Below the pieces are notes generated by a model. That model was not told the DNA's origin. It ran no database searches and worked only from the letters and a program-made list of their open reading frames with translations. The translations under genes and the position numbers were made by a program. A DNA stretch of 64,000 bases from an uncultured Gammaproteobacteria bacterium (lineage in GTDB: Bacteria; Pseudomonadota; Gammaproteobacteria; Nitrosococcales; Methylophagaceae): positions 1 to 64,000 of the forward strand of contig CAJIZI010000001.1 in assembly GCA_905181885.1 (NCBI GenBank), read 5' to 3'. Shown in pieces: positions 48,766 to 57,961 of the stretch (positions are counted from its first letter, which is position 1; each line of letters starts with the position of its first letter).

Positions 48766-49412
48766 ATCAAGTCCAGCGCCATGATTTTTTTGCTGCTCTG
48801 CAAACCCATAATCCAGAACCCACAACAGAGCTCAATTTTAGCGACCCCTTTGAGCTCTTAATTGCTGTCATTCTATCCGCTCAAGCAACTGATATTGGCG
48901 TTAATAAGGCTACAAATATACTTTACCCTGTGGCAAATACACCCGAAAAAATTTATGCTCTAGGTGTCGATGGCTTAAAGCACTATATCAAAACTATTGG
49001 CTTATTTAACAGTAAAGCAGCCAATGTAATTAAAACCTGCAGGCTATTAATTGATAAGCACAATAGTAAAGTTCCTGAAAATAGAGAAGCTTTACAAGCT
49101 CTCCCTGGCGTAGGCCGGAAAACAGCAAACGTCGTCTTGAATACTGTTTTTAACCATCCTGTTATCGCCGTAGATACCCACCTGTTTCGTCTGTCTAACC
49201 GCACTGGTTTAGCCAAAGGAAAAACAGTTCGAGCCGTTGAAGATAAACTAATTAAAGTAGTACCCAAAAAGTTTATGCAAAATGCCCATCACTGGCTAAT
49301 TTTACATGGCCGCTATGTTTGCACAGCTAGAAAGCCCCATTGTGAACAATGTGTTGTATCTCATTTGTGTGACGATTTTCGTCGTCAGCATAAAAAAGAT
49401 CAAAAAAAATAA
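48762..49412 (+). CDS. nth: Endonuclease III
   Basis: The 216-residue glycosylase-lyase removes oxidised pyrimidines. The helix-hairpin-helix [14 protein letters not shown] contains the catalytic Lys, [11 protein letters not shown] the catalytic Asp, and [17 protein letters not shown] binds the 4Fe-4S cluster. It is coupled to rnfE and its stop shares a base with the next start. Confidence 0.97.
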   Translation: MNQVQRHDFFAALQTHNPEPTTELNFSDPFELLIAVILSAQATDIGVNKATNILYPVANTPEKIYALGVDGLKHYIKTIGLFNSKAANVIKTCRLLIDKHNSKVPENREALQALPGVGRKTANVVLNTVFNHPVIAVDTHLFRLSNRTGLAKGKTVRAVEDKLIKVVPKKFMQNAHHWLILHGRYVCTARKPHCEQCVVSHLCDDFRRQHKKDQKK

Positions 49413-49834
49413 TGTTTAGTCAAAACAGACAACAGTTACGCCAGTATTATCATGATATCTGGCAAAAGAGACAATCAAACCAGTCACTATTACCCTTAGA
49501 AATAATAATTTGTCAGGTCATTGAACAACACCCTGAATATCACGTCATTTTTGATACCACGAGCAATTTAGAGCAAGAATATTTTGTTGAAAATGGCCAA
49601 AGTAACCCATACTTGCATATGGGACTCCATATTTCCTTACACGAGCAAATTTCCACTGATAGGCCACCTGGTATTCGTGCTATCTACTCACAGTTACAAG
49701 TAAAATATAGTAATGCTCACGAAACAGAGCATGAAATGATGGAATGCTTGACGGAATCATTGTGGTTAGCACAAAAGAATAATCTGCCTCCTTCAGAAGA
49801 AAACTACTTGGCGGCCCTTAAAGCTCTACTTTAA
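49412..49834 (+). CDS. DUF1841 family protein
   Basis: The 140-residue protein begins FSQNRQQLRQYYHDIWQK and contains NPYLHMGLHISLHEQISTDRP, hallmarks of DUF1841. No function is known. It directly follows nth with one base shared and is probably translated from the rnf operon mRNA. Soluble, no signal peptide. Confidence 0.88.
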   Translation: MFSQNRQQLRQYYHDIWQKRQSNQSLLPLEIIICQVIEQHPEYHVIFDTTSNLEQEYFVENGQSNPYLHMGLHISLHEQISTDRPPGIRAIYSQLQVKYSNAHETEHEMMECLTESLWLAQKNNLPPSEENYLAALKALL

Positions 49835-49940
49835 ATTAAAAGAAGTAAAAGATAATCTTTCACTTAGCTCAAAAATGTAAAATTAGTCAAAACACAAGAA
49901 ATTTTCAAATGCTCATTTACTATAAAAGTACACAAGCGCC

Positions 49941-50954
49941 ATGTTAAAGAAAATGAAAGCAATAGGTTGTCACTTAGCTGAAGAGTCCCCTATTCAGTTT
50001 GAACAAAGTATTCCTATCGCAAAAGGACATGATGTTCTTGTTGAAATTAGTGCGGTTAGTGTTAACCCTATTGATACAAAAATAAAAGCAGGCATCACCG
50101 ATAGACTTAATACTCCACGTATATTAGGTTGGGATGCAATGGGAACTGTCATTGCCGCTGGTGACAAAACAACCCTACTTAATGTTAGTGATAAAATTTT
50201 TTATGCTGGTGATATCTCACGACCGGGATCCTATGCCCAATATCAGCTCGTTGATGAGCGTCTAGCAGCCAAAGCACCTGTAAATATAAAACCAGAACAG
50301 TCTGCCGCCATGCCCTTAACAAGTATTACTGCTTGGGAGGCGCTCTTTTCACGTTTAAAAATCATTCCAGGCCATGATGATGGTAAAACTATTTTAATTA
50401 TAGGCGGTGGTGGTGGTGTCGGTTCCATTGCAATTCAATTAGCTAAGGTCGTTGCAAATTTGCACGTCATTGCTACCGCCTCACGACCCGAGACGGAGCA
50501 ATGGTGTGCTAAATTAGGAGCAGATGAAATAATCAATCATCATTTAGATTTAATTGAGCAATATCGTATGCTTACGATCGAAAAACCCGACTATATACTT
50601 TGTCTAGCTGATACTGACCAACACTTCAGTGCTATGGCAGAAATAATTGCCCCAGAAGGGATGATTTGTAGCCTTGTTAATAGCAAAGAAAAATATGACA
50701 TGAACGTTCTGAAAAACAAAAGTGCAGGCTTTGTATGGGAATTTATGTTTACCAAGCCTATGTTCAAAACTAAAAACATGGTTACACACCATAATATCTT
50801 AACGCAAATTGCCAGCATGATTGATGAAGGAAAAATAATAAGTACTCTACAGCAAACAATCGGACCGATCACACCGGGAAATATAATCACGGCCCACCAA
50901 AAGTTACTCACTGGAAAAACCATTGGTAAGATTGCTTTAACAGCACTCGTCTAA
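49941..50954 (+). CDS. Zinc-type alcohol dehydrogenase / quinone oxidoreductase family protein
   Basis: The 337-residue medium-chain reductase has the GroES-like N-terminal domain (VLVEISAVSVNPIDTKIKAG, GWDAMGTVIAAG) and NAD(P)-binding fold ILIIGGGGGVGSIAIQLAK. Zinc-binding cysteines are absent, so it is of the quinone-reductase or zeta-crystallin type, probably using NADPH. The start could be ATG 49941 or the in-frame ATG at 49953 (MKAIG). Confidence 0.87.
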   Translation: MLKKMKAIGCHLAEESPIQFEQSIPIAKGHDVLVEISAVSVNPIDTKIKAGITDRLNTPRILGWDAMGTVIAAGDKTTLLNVSDKIFYAGDISRPGSYAQYQLVDERLAAKAPVNIKPEQSAAMPLTSITAWEALFSRLKIIPGHDDGKTILIIGGGGGVGSIAIQLAKVVANLHVIATASRPETEQWCAKLGADEIINHHLDLIEQYRMLTIEKPDYILCLADTDQHFSAMAEIIAPEGMICSLVNSKEKYDMNVLKNKSAGFVWEFMFTKPMFKTKNMVTHHNILTQIASMIDEGKIISTLQQTIGPITPGNIITAHQKLLTGKTIGKIALTALV

Positions 50955-51046
50955 AACACACAAAATGCCTTCTCAAAGTAGCTTCATAAAAGCGACCGGC
51001 GTATAATTCTTATGTATATGATCATTTGTCTACGGCAAGCGCTTAC

Positions 51047-51517
51047 ATGAGTTCAAAACAACGAAGTCTTTTTTTTGTTGATAATCTTATTGCTATTACT
51101 GTCTTTACTTTACTCACAGTTTTTAGTGCATCAGCTATAGCAACTGCACCAGTGACTTACCACAGATATAATATGACTCCAGAAGAAGTCGTCGAGCGCA
51201 TAAAACCAATTGGAAAAGTTAATCTCAGAGATCCGTCATCAGCACAAAAAAAGGATCAAGAGACCCTCGGTAATTTAAGTCATGGGGAAAAAGTTGTTAG
51301 AGACTATTGTATCCGATGTCACACTGCTGGTTTAATGCGTTCCCCTAGGTTAGGGGAAGCTAAAGATTGGGCTCCACGCCTCAAAAAAGGTCTCTTCACT
51401 CTCCATGATAATGCCATCTATGGCATCAACAAAATGCCCGCGCGTGGTGGCCGAAAAGCCCTAAGTGATGCCGATATCGAAGCAGCCGTTAACCATATGT
51501 TATTACTCGTCAAATAA
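51047..51517 (+). CDS. Cytochrome c5-family protein
   Basis: The ATG at 51047 gives 156 residues; an upstream TTG is in frame. An N-terminal hydrophobic helix (about 13-33) serves as signal or anchor. The heme-binding CIRCH lies at 88-92, with the likely axial Met in NKMPARGG near 131. Such monohaem proteins carry electrons in the periplasm, possibly to the aa3 oxidase encoded at 22680. Confidence 0.88.
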   Translation: MSSKQRSLFFVDNLIAITVFTLLTVFSASAIATAPVTYHRYNMTPEEVVERIKPIGKVNLRDPSSAQKKDQETLGNLSHGEKVVRDYCIRCHTAGLMRSPRLGEAKDWAPRLKKGLFTLHDNAIYGINKMPARGGRKALSDADIEAAVNHMLLLVK

Positions 51518-51656
51518 GTACTCTGAACGTTCAGGCTCAGATTGACTCATAACATCTCACCCTCCCCCTCGATTAAGCACCCCTAAAACTCCTTAAATCA
51601 AGTAGACTACTTAAAAGTTAACCTAGCATGTTAGACATACTATTGAAGTTAAACTT

Positions 51657-52124
51657 ATGAATAAAACCCTCATCACTTTGGCGCTAGTTTTAAGCATAAC
51701 CACTATCGCCATCACGACACAAGCCAAGCCTGGACCTTATGATCCTAGTCGTGATGCATTCAAAGACTTCCAAAATGCTCAACTCCGTGCAGAAAAAGAA
51801 GAAAAGTTAATTCTTGTTCAGATTGGTGGTAACTGGTGTAGCTGGTGCCACAAATTAGAAAGTTTCTTAAATAACAATTCAACAATAAAAACACTTCGGG
51901 ATGAAACCTTTATAGCTATTAAAGTAAATGTCAGTCCTGAAAATGATAATGCAGCCTTTTTAAATGAAATGCCTGAGTTTGAAGGCTATCCCTTTCTCGT
52001 TATTACTGATAAAGATGGGGAAGTTTTAAATTCTAGAACATCAGGGGCTTTGGAAGATGGCTTTAGCTATTCAGAAACTAAATTCAAAGAATATTTCGAA
52101 TACTGGAAACAAGCAGAACGATAA
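51657..52124 (+). CDS. Periplasmic thioredoxin-like protein
   Basis: The 155-residue protein has a signal peptide ending near TTQA (residue 23) and a thioredoxin fold with GGNWCSWCHKLE (Cys61, Cys64). The fold continues through FIAIKVNVSPEND and EGYPFLVITDKDG with the cis-Pro. It resembles DUF255/thioredoxin-7 proteins. The role is probably thiol-disulfide exchange in the periplasm; partner unknown. Confidence 0.85.
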   Translation: MNKTLITLALVLSITTIAITTQAKPGPYDPSRDAFKDFQNAQLRAEKEEKLILVQIGGNWCSWCHKLESFLNNNSTIKTLRDETFIAIKVNVSPENDNAAFLNEMPEFEGYPFLVITDKDGEVLNSRTSGALEDGFSYSETKFKEYFEYWKQAER

Positions 52125-52163
52125 CTTAACTAACGAAACATTTAACAGACTAAAGAGTAAATT

Positions 52164-53438
52164 ATGAAACTCGAAACACTAGCCCTTCATCATGGTTACG
52201 ACGCTGAATCAACCACTAAAGCCGCTGCTGTACCTATTTATCAAACTACATCTTATACCTTTGATGATACCCAGCACGGTGCTGATTTGTTTGACCTTAA
52301 AGTCCCGGGGAATATATATACCCGTATAATGAATCCCACTACTGATGTACTAGAACAGCGCATCGCAGCATTAGAGGGTGGGATAGCTTCGTTGGCTTTA
52401 GCCTCTGGCATGGCTGCCATTACTTATGCCATTCAGTGTATATGTAGCGTCGGTGATAATATTATCAGCACCAGTCAACTCTATGGTGGAACTTACAACT
52501 TATTTGCACATGCTCTCCCCAGACAAGGTATCAACGTAAAGATGCTTTCACACGATGACTTTGAAGGTTTTGAAGCAGCGATTGATGAAAACACCAAAGC
52601 CATTTTCTGTGAATCTATCGGCAATCCAGCGGGTAATGTCGTTGATATCGAAAAACTAGCAAAAATAGCAAAAAAACACGGTATCCCATTAATGGTTGAT
52701 AACACCGTTGCTACACCTTTCCTATGCCGCCCTATCGAACATGGTGCTGATATTGTTATTCATTCCCTAACAAAATACATTGGTGGCCATGGTAACTCTA
52801 TCGGAGGTGCGATTGTAGACTCTGGCAAGTTTGACTGGGTTGCAAATAAAGCCCGCTTTCCTGTATTAAATGAGCCTGATCCTTCATATCATGGTGTTGT
52901 CTATACTGAAGCACTTGGACCAGCCGCATTTATAGGCCGCTGTAGGGTTGCACCATTGAGAAATACTGGTGCCGCTATCTCTCCAATGAACTCATTCCTC
53001 ATACTACAAGGACTAGAAACGCTTGGAATTCGGATGGAAAGACACTGTGAAAATGCCCTCAAACTAGCTAATTACCTCAATGACCATTCTAAAGTTTCAT
53101 GGGTCAGCTACGCCAGTTTAAAAGATAGTCCTTACTATGAAACATGTAAGAAAATCTCTGGGGGTAAGGCCTCTGGTATTTTAAGTTTTGGCATTAAGGG
53201 TGGCGAAAAAGCAGGCGGACAATTCATCGATGCCCTTGAGATGATTTTACGACTTGTCAATATCGGTGACGCTAAATCACTTGCCTGTCATCCTGCCTCC
53301 ACCACACACCGACAGCTTAATGAAGAGGAGCTAGAAGCTGCTGGCGTAAAAGCTGACTTGGTCCGTATCTCTGTCGGTATCGAAAATATTGAAGACATTA
53401 TCGCTGATGTAAGCCAAGCTTTAGATAAAGTGAAGTAG
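52164..53438 (+). CDS. metY: O-acetylhomoserine sulfhydrylase (MetY-like)
   Basis: The 424-residue PLP enzyme makes homocysteine from O-acetylhomoserine and sulfide. The PLP lysine is Lys204 in HSLTKYIGGHGNSIGG. NIYTRIMNPTTDVLEQRIA and the long insertion around residues 225-260 set MetY apart from MetB/MetC. RLVNIGDAKSLACHPASTTH is the C-terminal family block. AGAGTAAATT precedes the ATG; a terminator hairpin follows. Confidence 0.95.
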   Translation: MKLETLALHHGYDAESTTKAAAVPIYQTTSYTFDDTQHGADLFDLKVPGNIYTRIMNPTTDVLEQRIAALEGGIASLALASGMAAITYAIQCICSVGDNIISTSQLYGGTYNLFAHALPRQGINVKMLSHDDFEGFEAAIDENTKAIFCESIGNPAGNVVDIEKLAKIAKKHGIPLMVDNTVATPFLCRPIEHGADIVIHSLTKYIGGHGNSIGGAIVDSGKFDWVANKARFPVLNEPDPSYHGVVYTEALGPAAFIGRCRVAPLRNTGAAISPMNSFLILQGLETLGIRMERHCENALKLANYLNDHSKVSWVSYASLKDSPYYETCKKISGGKASGILSFGIKGGEKAGGQFIDALEMILRLVNIGDAKSLACHPASTTHRQLNEEELEAAGVKADLVRISVGIENIEDIIADVSQALDKVK

Positions 53439-53524
53439 CTGAGAAATACCAACGAATTAAGAGCTAGATATAACCTTTTTTATTAAAATAAACTATCTAA
53501 CGCCTTCTTATCTCTATCAAGCAT

Positions 53525-53546
53525 TGCCTGGCCGCAGGGCCAGGCA
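53525..53546 (+). terminator. Hairpin terminator after metY
   Basis: TGCCTGGCC and GGCCAGGCA arms around GCAG form a GC-rich stem between convergent metY and the peroxiredoxin gene. There is only a weak T-rich tail. Confidence 0.6.
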
Positions 53547-53565
53547 CAATTTAAGTTAATATGAC

Positions 53566-54132
53566 TTATATCTTTCCAACTAGCTCTACTGAAGGTCTTA
53601 ATGTTTCTGCACCAGGCTGCCATGATGCTGGACAAACCTCACCCTCATTGGATGCAACGTACTGTGCAGCTTGTACTTTTCGTACTAGCTCTTTAGCACT
53701 ACGGCCAATCCCTAAATCGTGTATCTCACATACTTTAATCATTCCTTCAGGATCTAAAACAAATGTACCTCTGAGAGCTAGGCCAGCATCTTCTATCATG
53801 ACATCGAAGTTTCTTGTGATAGCTCCCGTAGGGTCGCCAATCATAGGGTAATTTATTTTGCCAATCGTATCAGATTCATCGTGCCAAGCTTTGTGTGTGA
53901 AATGTGTATCTGTAGATATTGAATAGACTTCAACGCCTAACTCCTTTAATTGAATATAATGGTCGGCTAAATCTCCTAGTTCAGTTGGGCAAACAAATGT
54001 AAAGTCAGCTGGGTAAAAGAAAAACACAGACCATTTTCCTTTAAGATCTATATCAGACAGTTCAACAAAATCGCCCTTATGATAAGCCGTGGCCTTAAAA
54101 GGTTTCACTTGTGTATTTATAAGTGATGACAT
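53566..54132 (-). CDS. ahpC: AhpC-type 2-Cys peroxiredoxin
   Basis: The 188-residue peroxidase reduces hydrogen peroxide and organic peroxides. Peroxidatic Cys48 is in [16 protein letters not shown] and the resolving Cys in [12 protein letters not shown] near the C-terminus, with an AhpC-type tail. No AhpF reductase lies nearby. The strong GAGAGGAAAG ribosome-binding site, promoter and OxyR-like array directly upstream are shared with katG. The ahpC name is by family; exact electron donor is open. Confidence 0.94.
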   Translation of the reverse strand: MSSLINTQVKPFKATAYHKGDFVELSDIDLKGKWSVFFFYPADFTFVCPTELGDLADHYIQLKELGVEVYSISTDTHFTHKAWHDESDTIGKINYPMIGDPTGAITRNFDVMIEDAGLALRGTFVLDPEGMIKVCEIHDLGIGRSAKELVRKVQAAQYVASNEGEVCPASWQPGAETLRPSVELVGKI

Positions 54133-54164
54133 AATTACTTTCCTCTCACTGTGATTAAAGTTTT

Positions 54165-54193
54165 TTTATAAATGCATAATATAAGGCTATCAA
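54165..54193 (-). promoter_or_regulatory. Sigma70-type promoter of ahpC
   Basis: On the minus strand TTGATA (54193-54188) and TATAAA (54170-54165) are 17 bases apart, leaving a leader of about 26 bases. Identical elements stand before katG. Confidence 0.7.
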
Positions 54194-54215
54194 GTGTTTA
54201 ACAAACAACTTGTTT

Positions 54216-54252
54216 CGATAATTTTAATCGGTAATAACGATTTACTGTATCG
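54216..54252. promoter_or_regulatory. OxyR-like tetrameric operator upstream of ahpC
   Basis: CGAT (54216), ATCG (54227), CGAT (54238) and ATCG (54249) are each separated by seven bases, as in the katG copy. The second pair extends to a perfect TAACGAT/ATCGTTA inverted repeat. The site ends 22 bases upstream of the -35. Confidence 0.6.
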
Positions 54253-54379
54253 TTAAAAATCCCAATGACTCGCTACATCAATTCAAAGTTAGATAGCTGG
54301 AGGTATTAACTGAACCTGAAAATATGAATCGATAATCTCGAAGATACTAATGGGGAAAACAAATTTAGACCTTACAACT

Positions 54380-56392
54380 TTACTTTAACAACCCACGAAT
54401 ATTCGACAAATGAGCCTTGCCTCTTTCCTTACGCTCTTGAGGATCAGCTTGTACTTTTTCAGTCGTCCAGATTAAGTCATCAGAAGGAAGCTCTCTTAAA
54501 AAACGACTCTCTTCACACGTAATTTTTTCACCGTAACGTTTACGAGTATTGGCCATAGTAAAAACTAAACTACGCTGTGCACGTGTAATACCGACATAAG
54601 CAAGTCGTCGCTCCTCCTCAATGCTGTCCCCTTCAATACTAGCTCTGTGTGGGAGAATTTCTTCTTCCATACCGATGATAGTGACATGTGGAAACTCCAA
54701 GCCTTTTGCAGCATGTAAAGTCATTAAATGAACTGCATCAGACTGATTCTCATCAGCTTGACGTTCTAAAATATCCATCAAGGTTAGGCGGGCGGTTATA
54801 TCACCAATACTTTTCTCTTCAGTATCTTGTTCGATAAGTCGGCTAATCCAGGTTAACAACTCTTCAACATTATCCATCCGGCGTGTCGCTTGATCAGGAT
54901 CGCCTGTCACTTCCTCTAACCAGGCTCGATAATCTATCTCTTCAATCATATCCCGAATTGCTTCCATCAGATCGCCACGTTTTGCCCTATTAGCAATATC
55001 TATAAGCCAACGGCTAAAATGCTCAATACGTGTAACTGCTGCTGATGATAGCTTTGCATGGAGACCCATTTCAAAGCAGGCACCAAACATACTTGTTTTA
55101 CGATCTGCAGCATAGTTTCCTAACGCTTGTAATGTTGTTGATCCGATCCCTCGACGTGGGGTATTAATAACACGTAAAAAAGCATTATCATCATCTTGAT
55201 TAGCCAATAATCTGAGATAAGCCATAATATCTTTTACTTCAACGCGTGAGAAAAATGACGTGCCACCTGTTAAGATATAGGGAACATTATGTTCTCGCAG
55301 AATACGTTCTATGGGCCTTGATTGATGATTGCTCCTGTATAAGATCGCATAATCTTTAAAATCAGTTTGATGCTTTAACTTATGGTAGAGAAGTTCTGAC
55401 ACAACTTTTTCTGACTCATGATTATCGTCGCGACAACCAATTACACGAATGGCATCACCCTCTCCCATTGCACTCCATAATTTCTTTTCAAACAGGTGCG
55501 GGTTGTGACTGATTAACCCATTAGCTACACGTAAGATACGACTCATTGACCGATAGTTTTGCTCAAGCTTGATCAATTTTAAGCGTGGAAAGTCCACTTC
55601 TAATTGCGCTAGGTTTTCAGGTCTTGCACCACGCCAAGAATAGACTGATTGATCATCATCTCCTACCACCGTCAAAGCTTCACGAATACCAACTAATTGC
55701 TTCACCAATTCGTATTGGCAGCCATTGGTATCTTGATACTCATCTACTAATAAGTAATGGATCCTAGCTTGCCAGCGTTGTAAAATCTCAGGATACTCTC
55801 GGAATAATACTACCGGCTTTAAAATTAAGTCGTCAAAGTCAACGCCATTGTATGCTTTCAGTGCATCAACATAACGAGAATATATCTTAGCAGCTGCTTT
55901 TTGTTGTTCATCTTCTGCTACTTTTATTGCCTCTTCAGGCAAAATAAGCTTATTTTTCCATGCAGAAATCTGCCACTGGCATTGTTCTGCATGTTCACTA
56001 TCTGCAGCAAAGTCACGACCCATTAAATCACGTAATACAGCTAAGCTATCGTGTGCATCAAAAATTGAAAAACCTGACCGAAACCCAATATAGCTAAACT
56101 CTTTTCGTAAGATCGTTAAACCCAAATTGTGAAAAGTTGAGACCATAAGACCACGACTCGACATTTCACGGTCAGCCATCAATTGTGCCACCCGTTTTTT
56201 CATCTCACTCGCAGCTTTATTAGTAAAAGTTACTGCGGCAATGCGATGTGCAGGAATATTACATTGTTCAATCAAGTATGCAATTTTTCGCGTGATCACC
56301 CGTGTTTTACCGCTACCCGCACCAGCTAATACCAGTAAAGGACCGTCAATATGACGTGCAGCTTCTCGCTGTTGTGGGTTAAGATCTTGCAA
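54380..56392 (-). CDS. rep: ATP-dependent DNA helicase Rep
   Basis: The 670-residue superfamily 1A 3'-5' helicase helps replication forks pass obstacles. Walker A is VLAGAGSGKTRVITRK (about residue 20), motif II is LLVDEYQDTN, motif III GDDDQSVYSWRGARPEN, motif VI RRLAYVGITRAQ. The N-terminus and the C-terminal SRFLRELPSDDLIW and GKAHLSNIRGLL match Rep rather than UvrD. Confidence 0.95.
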   Translation of the reverse strand: MQDLNPQQREAARHIDGPLLVLAGAGSGKTRVITRKIAYLIEQCNIPAHRIAAVTFTNKAASEMKKRVAQLMADREMSSRGLMVSTFHNLGLTILRKEFSYIGFRSGFSIFDAHDSLAVLRDLMGRDFAADSEHAEQCQWQISAWKNKLILPEEAIKVAEDEQQKAAAKIYSRYVDALKAYNGVDFDDLILKPVVLFREYPEILQRWQARIHYLLVDEYQDTNGCQYELVKQLVGIREALTVVGDDDQSVYSWRGARPENLAQLEVDFPRLKLIKLEQNYRSMSRILRVANGLISHNPHLFEKKLWSAMGEGDAIRVIGCRDDNHESEKVVSELLYHKLKHQTDFKDYAILYRSNHQSRPIERILREHNVPYILTGGTSFFSRVEVKDIMAYLRLLANQDDDNAFLRVINTPRRGIGSTTLQALGNYAADRKTSMFGACFEMGLHAKLSSAAVTRIEHFSRWLIDIANRAKRGDLMEAIRDMIEEIDYRAWLEEVTGDPDQATRRMDNVEELLTWISRLIEQDTEEKSIGDITARLTLMDILERQADENQSDAVHLMTLHAAKGLEFPHVTIIGMEEEILPHRASIEGDSIEEERRLAYVGITRAQRSLVFTMANTRKRYGEKITCEESRFLRELPSDDLIWTTEKVQADPQERKERGKAHLSNIRGLLK

Positions 56393-56804
56393 CTTGTTTT
56401 TACCTCGGATTGATATGTTTTAGGCGCTCTACACATCGCCAATACACTGAAGCAAGCCGCTAATAATGGCTAGCTGAGTTTGCAATTGATAAACTAATTA
56501 GCCAAATATAATAATGTTGTGAATCTCAATAACCAAACGATGAGCTAATAATATCTACCTGATATCTCACATAAGCGTTTCATAACTAGACTTATTCACA
56601 ATTATACGTGCAAACTTATGGCTTGAATAAACCTCGATACCCATAAAGCTATGAATTTAAATTCTTGGTCAAATAGGTGGAAAATAATAACTATCATTAC
56701 AAAAGTAATTCTTACTGGCGTTACTTTAAAGGAGGTCTTATCAAAACCTAACAAAGAAAAAACCCACTTATTAGCCACGTTTTGTAAACTAATTTATAAT
56801 TTTG
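56393..56804. other. Intergenic stretch upstream of rep
   Basis: About 410 bases of AT-rich sequence between the rep start and the ppnP stop. A plus-strand frame at 56651-56881 runs into ppnP and lacks a ribosome-binding site, so I do not accept it. No repeat or RNA recognised. Confidence 0.5.
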
Positions 56805-57119
56805 TCAGCCTATATATGAGCAACAATAATCAGTTAGTTGAGTTACTTTCAAATGAAATGAGGAATCACCTGGCACATTGAACGATTCACCACTTTCCAC
56901 ATCAATCCAATTATCAGAACTTTCTATACGATAGGTTAATTTTCCTGCTAATATTTCCATCACCTCGGGCTTTTCTGTACCGAAGGTATAATCACCAATC
57001 ATCATAATACCTAATGTTTTAACGGTACCATCGCTAAATACTATGGACCGACTAGTGACATTGCCATTGAAATAGACATTGGCTTCACGTGTCAGCGTCA
57101 CATTCTTAAACTCTGACAT
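56805..57119 (-). CDS. ppnP: Pyrimidine/purine nucleoside phosphorylase
   Basis: The 104-residue cupin-fold protein cleaves several nucleosides with phosphate. It is full length for the DUF1255 family: FKNVTLTREANVYFNGNVTSR, SDGTVKTLGIMMIGDYTFGT, and the C-terminal SFNVPGDSSFHLKV. It starts three bases after the ubiK stop, so the two are coupled. Confidence 0.93.
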   Translation of the reverse strand: MSEFKNVTLTREANVYFNGNVTSRSIVFSDGTVKTLGIMMIGDYTFGTEKPEVMEILAGKLTYRIESSDNWIDVESGESFNVPGDSSFHLKVTQLTDYCCSYIG

Positions 57120-57122
57120 AAA

Positions 57123-57380
57123 TTATTTTTTTTCTGTGGTTGATGACTTTTCTAGTTCAGCAACTTTTTGTTCTAGCACTTCCAACTTGGCACGAGTACG
57201 TTGCAAAACTTGGCTTTGAATGTCAAATTCTTCTCGTGTAACCAAATCTAATTTTGCAAACATACCACTAAGTGCACTTCTGACGTTTTTTTCAACATCA
57301 GACTGCATGGCTGTTAAACCAGAGGGCATAGCCTTCGAGAGACTTTCTACTACTTCTTCAATTTTTTTTGGATCAAGCAT
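57123..57380 (-). CDS. ubiK: Ubiquinone biosynthesis accessory factor UbiK
   Basis: The ATG at 57380 (MLDPKKIEEVVESL, 85 residues) has AGGAATAGAAAG upstream; a longer frame to 57404 lacks this. The helical N-terminus and the C-terminal coiled coil (VLQRTRAKLEVLEQKVAELE) match the YqiC/BMFP family. UbiK binds UbiJ and lipids in the aerobic ubiquinone assembly complex. Confidence 0.92.
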   Translation of the reverse strand: MLDPKKIEEVVESLSKAMPSGLTAMQSDVEKNVRSALSGMFAKLDLVTREEFDIQSQVLQRTRAKLEVLEQKVAELEKSSTTEKK

Positions 57381-57472
57381 CTTTCTATTCCTAATTTGCT
57401 GCAAGTATTCTATTCTACGTTAATCTAGCCCGGACTCAAACCATCTTTATAAGGCAATATCAGCAAACCAAT

Positions 57473-57961
57473 TTACAATCCTAGATTATTTAACCATATT
57501 AATACATCAGCTTTTTTAAGCATTCCACTGTGACTAATAAGCTGTTCACCATCGTATAAATAAGTTAGAGGTAGCTCCCCCCGCCAGCGCTTCTCCACAT
57601 CAAAATAAAGTATCTCTGGATGGTCATTCGCAAATACCCAGTTTTGAGCTTGTATTAAGCCAAACCCAAATATTTTATTCAACACAATACTGGATTCTAA
57701 AAAAGGATCAGTTGCTACAGTCACGACCTTTACATCAGGATAGGCTTCTAGTAGTTTCCCTAGCATCGCCAACTCTTTCATGCAATATGCACAGTCAATT
57801 CCCCAAAATAAAAGCAAATAGGGCTTATCAACATATTGTTGTTGGATCTCAAGAAAAGAGCCTTTTACAAAAGGCTTAACGCTATGATCGGACGTGAAGC
57901 CTAATAACGCTATCAAGCTCACAAAAATAAGGATACGTAAGCTTTTAATTTTATTGGCCAA
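57473..57961 (-). CDS. Envelope thioredoxin-like protein (TlpA-like)
   Basis: The 162-residue protein has an N-terminal hydrophobic signal/anchor (residues 8-22) and a thioredoxin-like domain with LLLFWGIDCAYCMKEL (Cys57, Cys60). KVVTVATDPF and LPLTYLYDGEQLISHSG follow the family fold, including the cis-Pro region. Its start overlaps the end of the BNR propeller gene by 11 bases, so they are coupled. It may keep the cysteine cluster of that protein reduced, which is inference. Confidence 0.8.
   Translation of the reverse strand: MANKIKSLRILIFVSLIALLGFTSDHSVKPFVKGSFLEIQQQYVDKPYLLLFWGIDCAYCMKELAMLGKLLEAYPDVKVVTVATDPFLESSIVLNKIFGFGLIQAQNWVFANDHPEILYFDVEKRWRGELPLTYLYDGEQLISHSGMLKKADVLIWLNNLGL

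Larger units (their letters stand above)
54137..54327 (-). repeat. Copy B of duplicated peroxide-gene control block (upstream of ahpC)
   Basis: Counterpart of 9480-9670. It starts at the ribosome-binding site of the peroxiredoxin gene and extends almost to the end of rep. Because its gene-side end fits this gene exactly, this is probably the original copy. Confidence 0.9.

Noticed and set aside
51523-51534. Palindrome CTGAACGTTCAG after the cytochrome c5 gene
   Set aside because: Only 12 bases with no loop or T tract; it can arise by chance and no partner site was seen.
56651-56881. 76-codon plus-strand frame before ppnP
   Set aside because: It overlaps the ppnP 3' end in antisense, lacks a ribosome-binding site and looks like random AT-rich translation.
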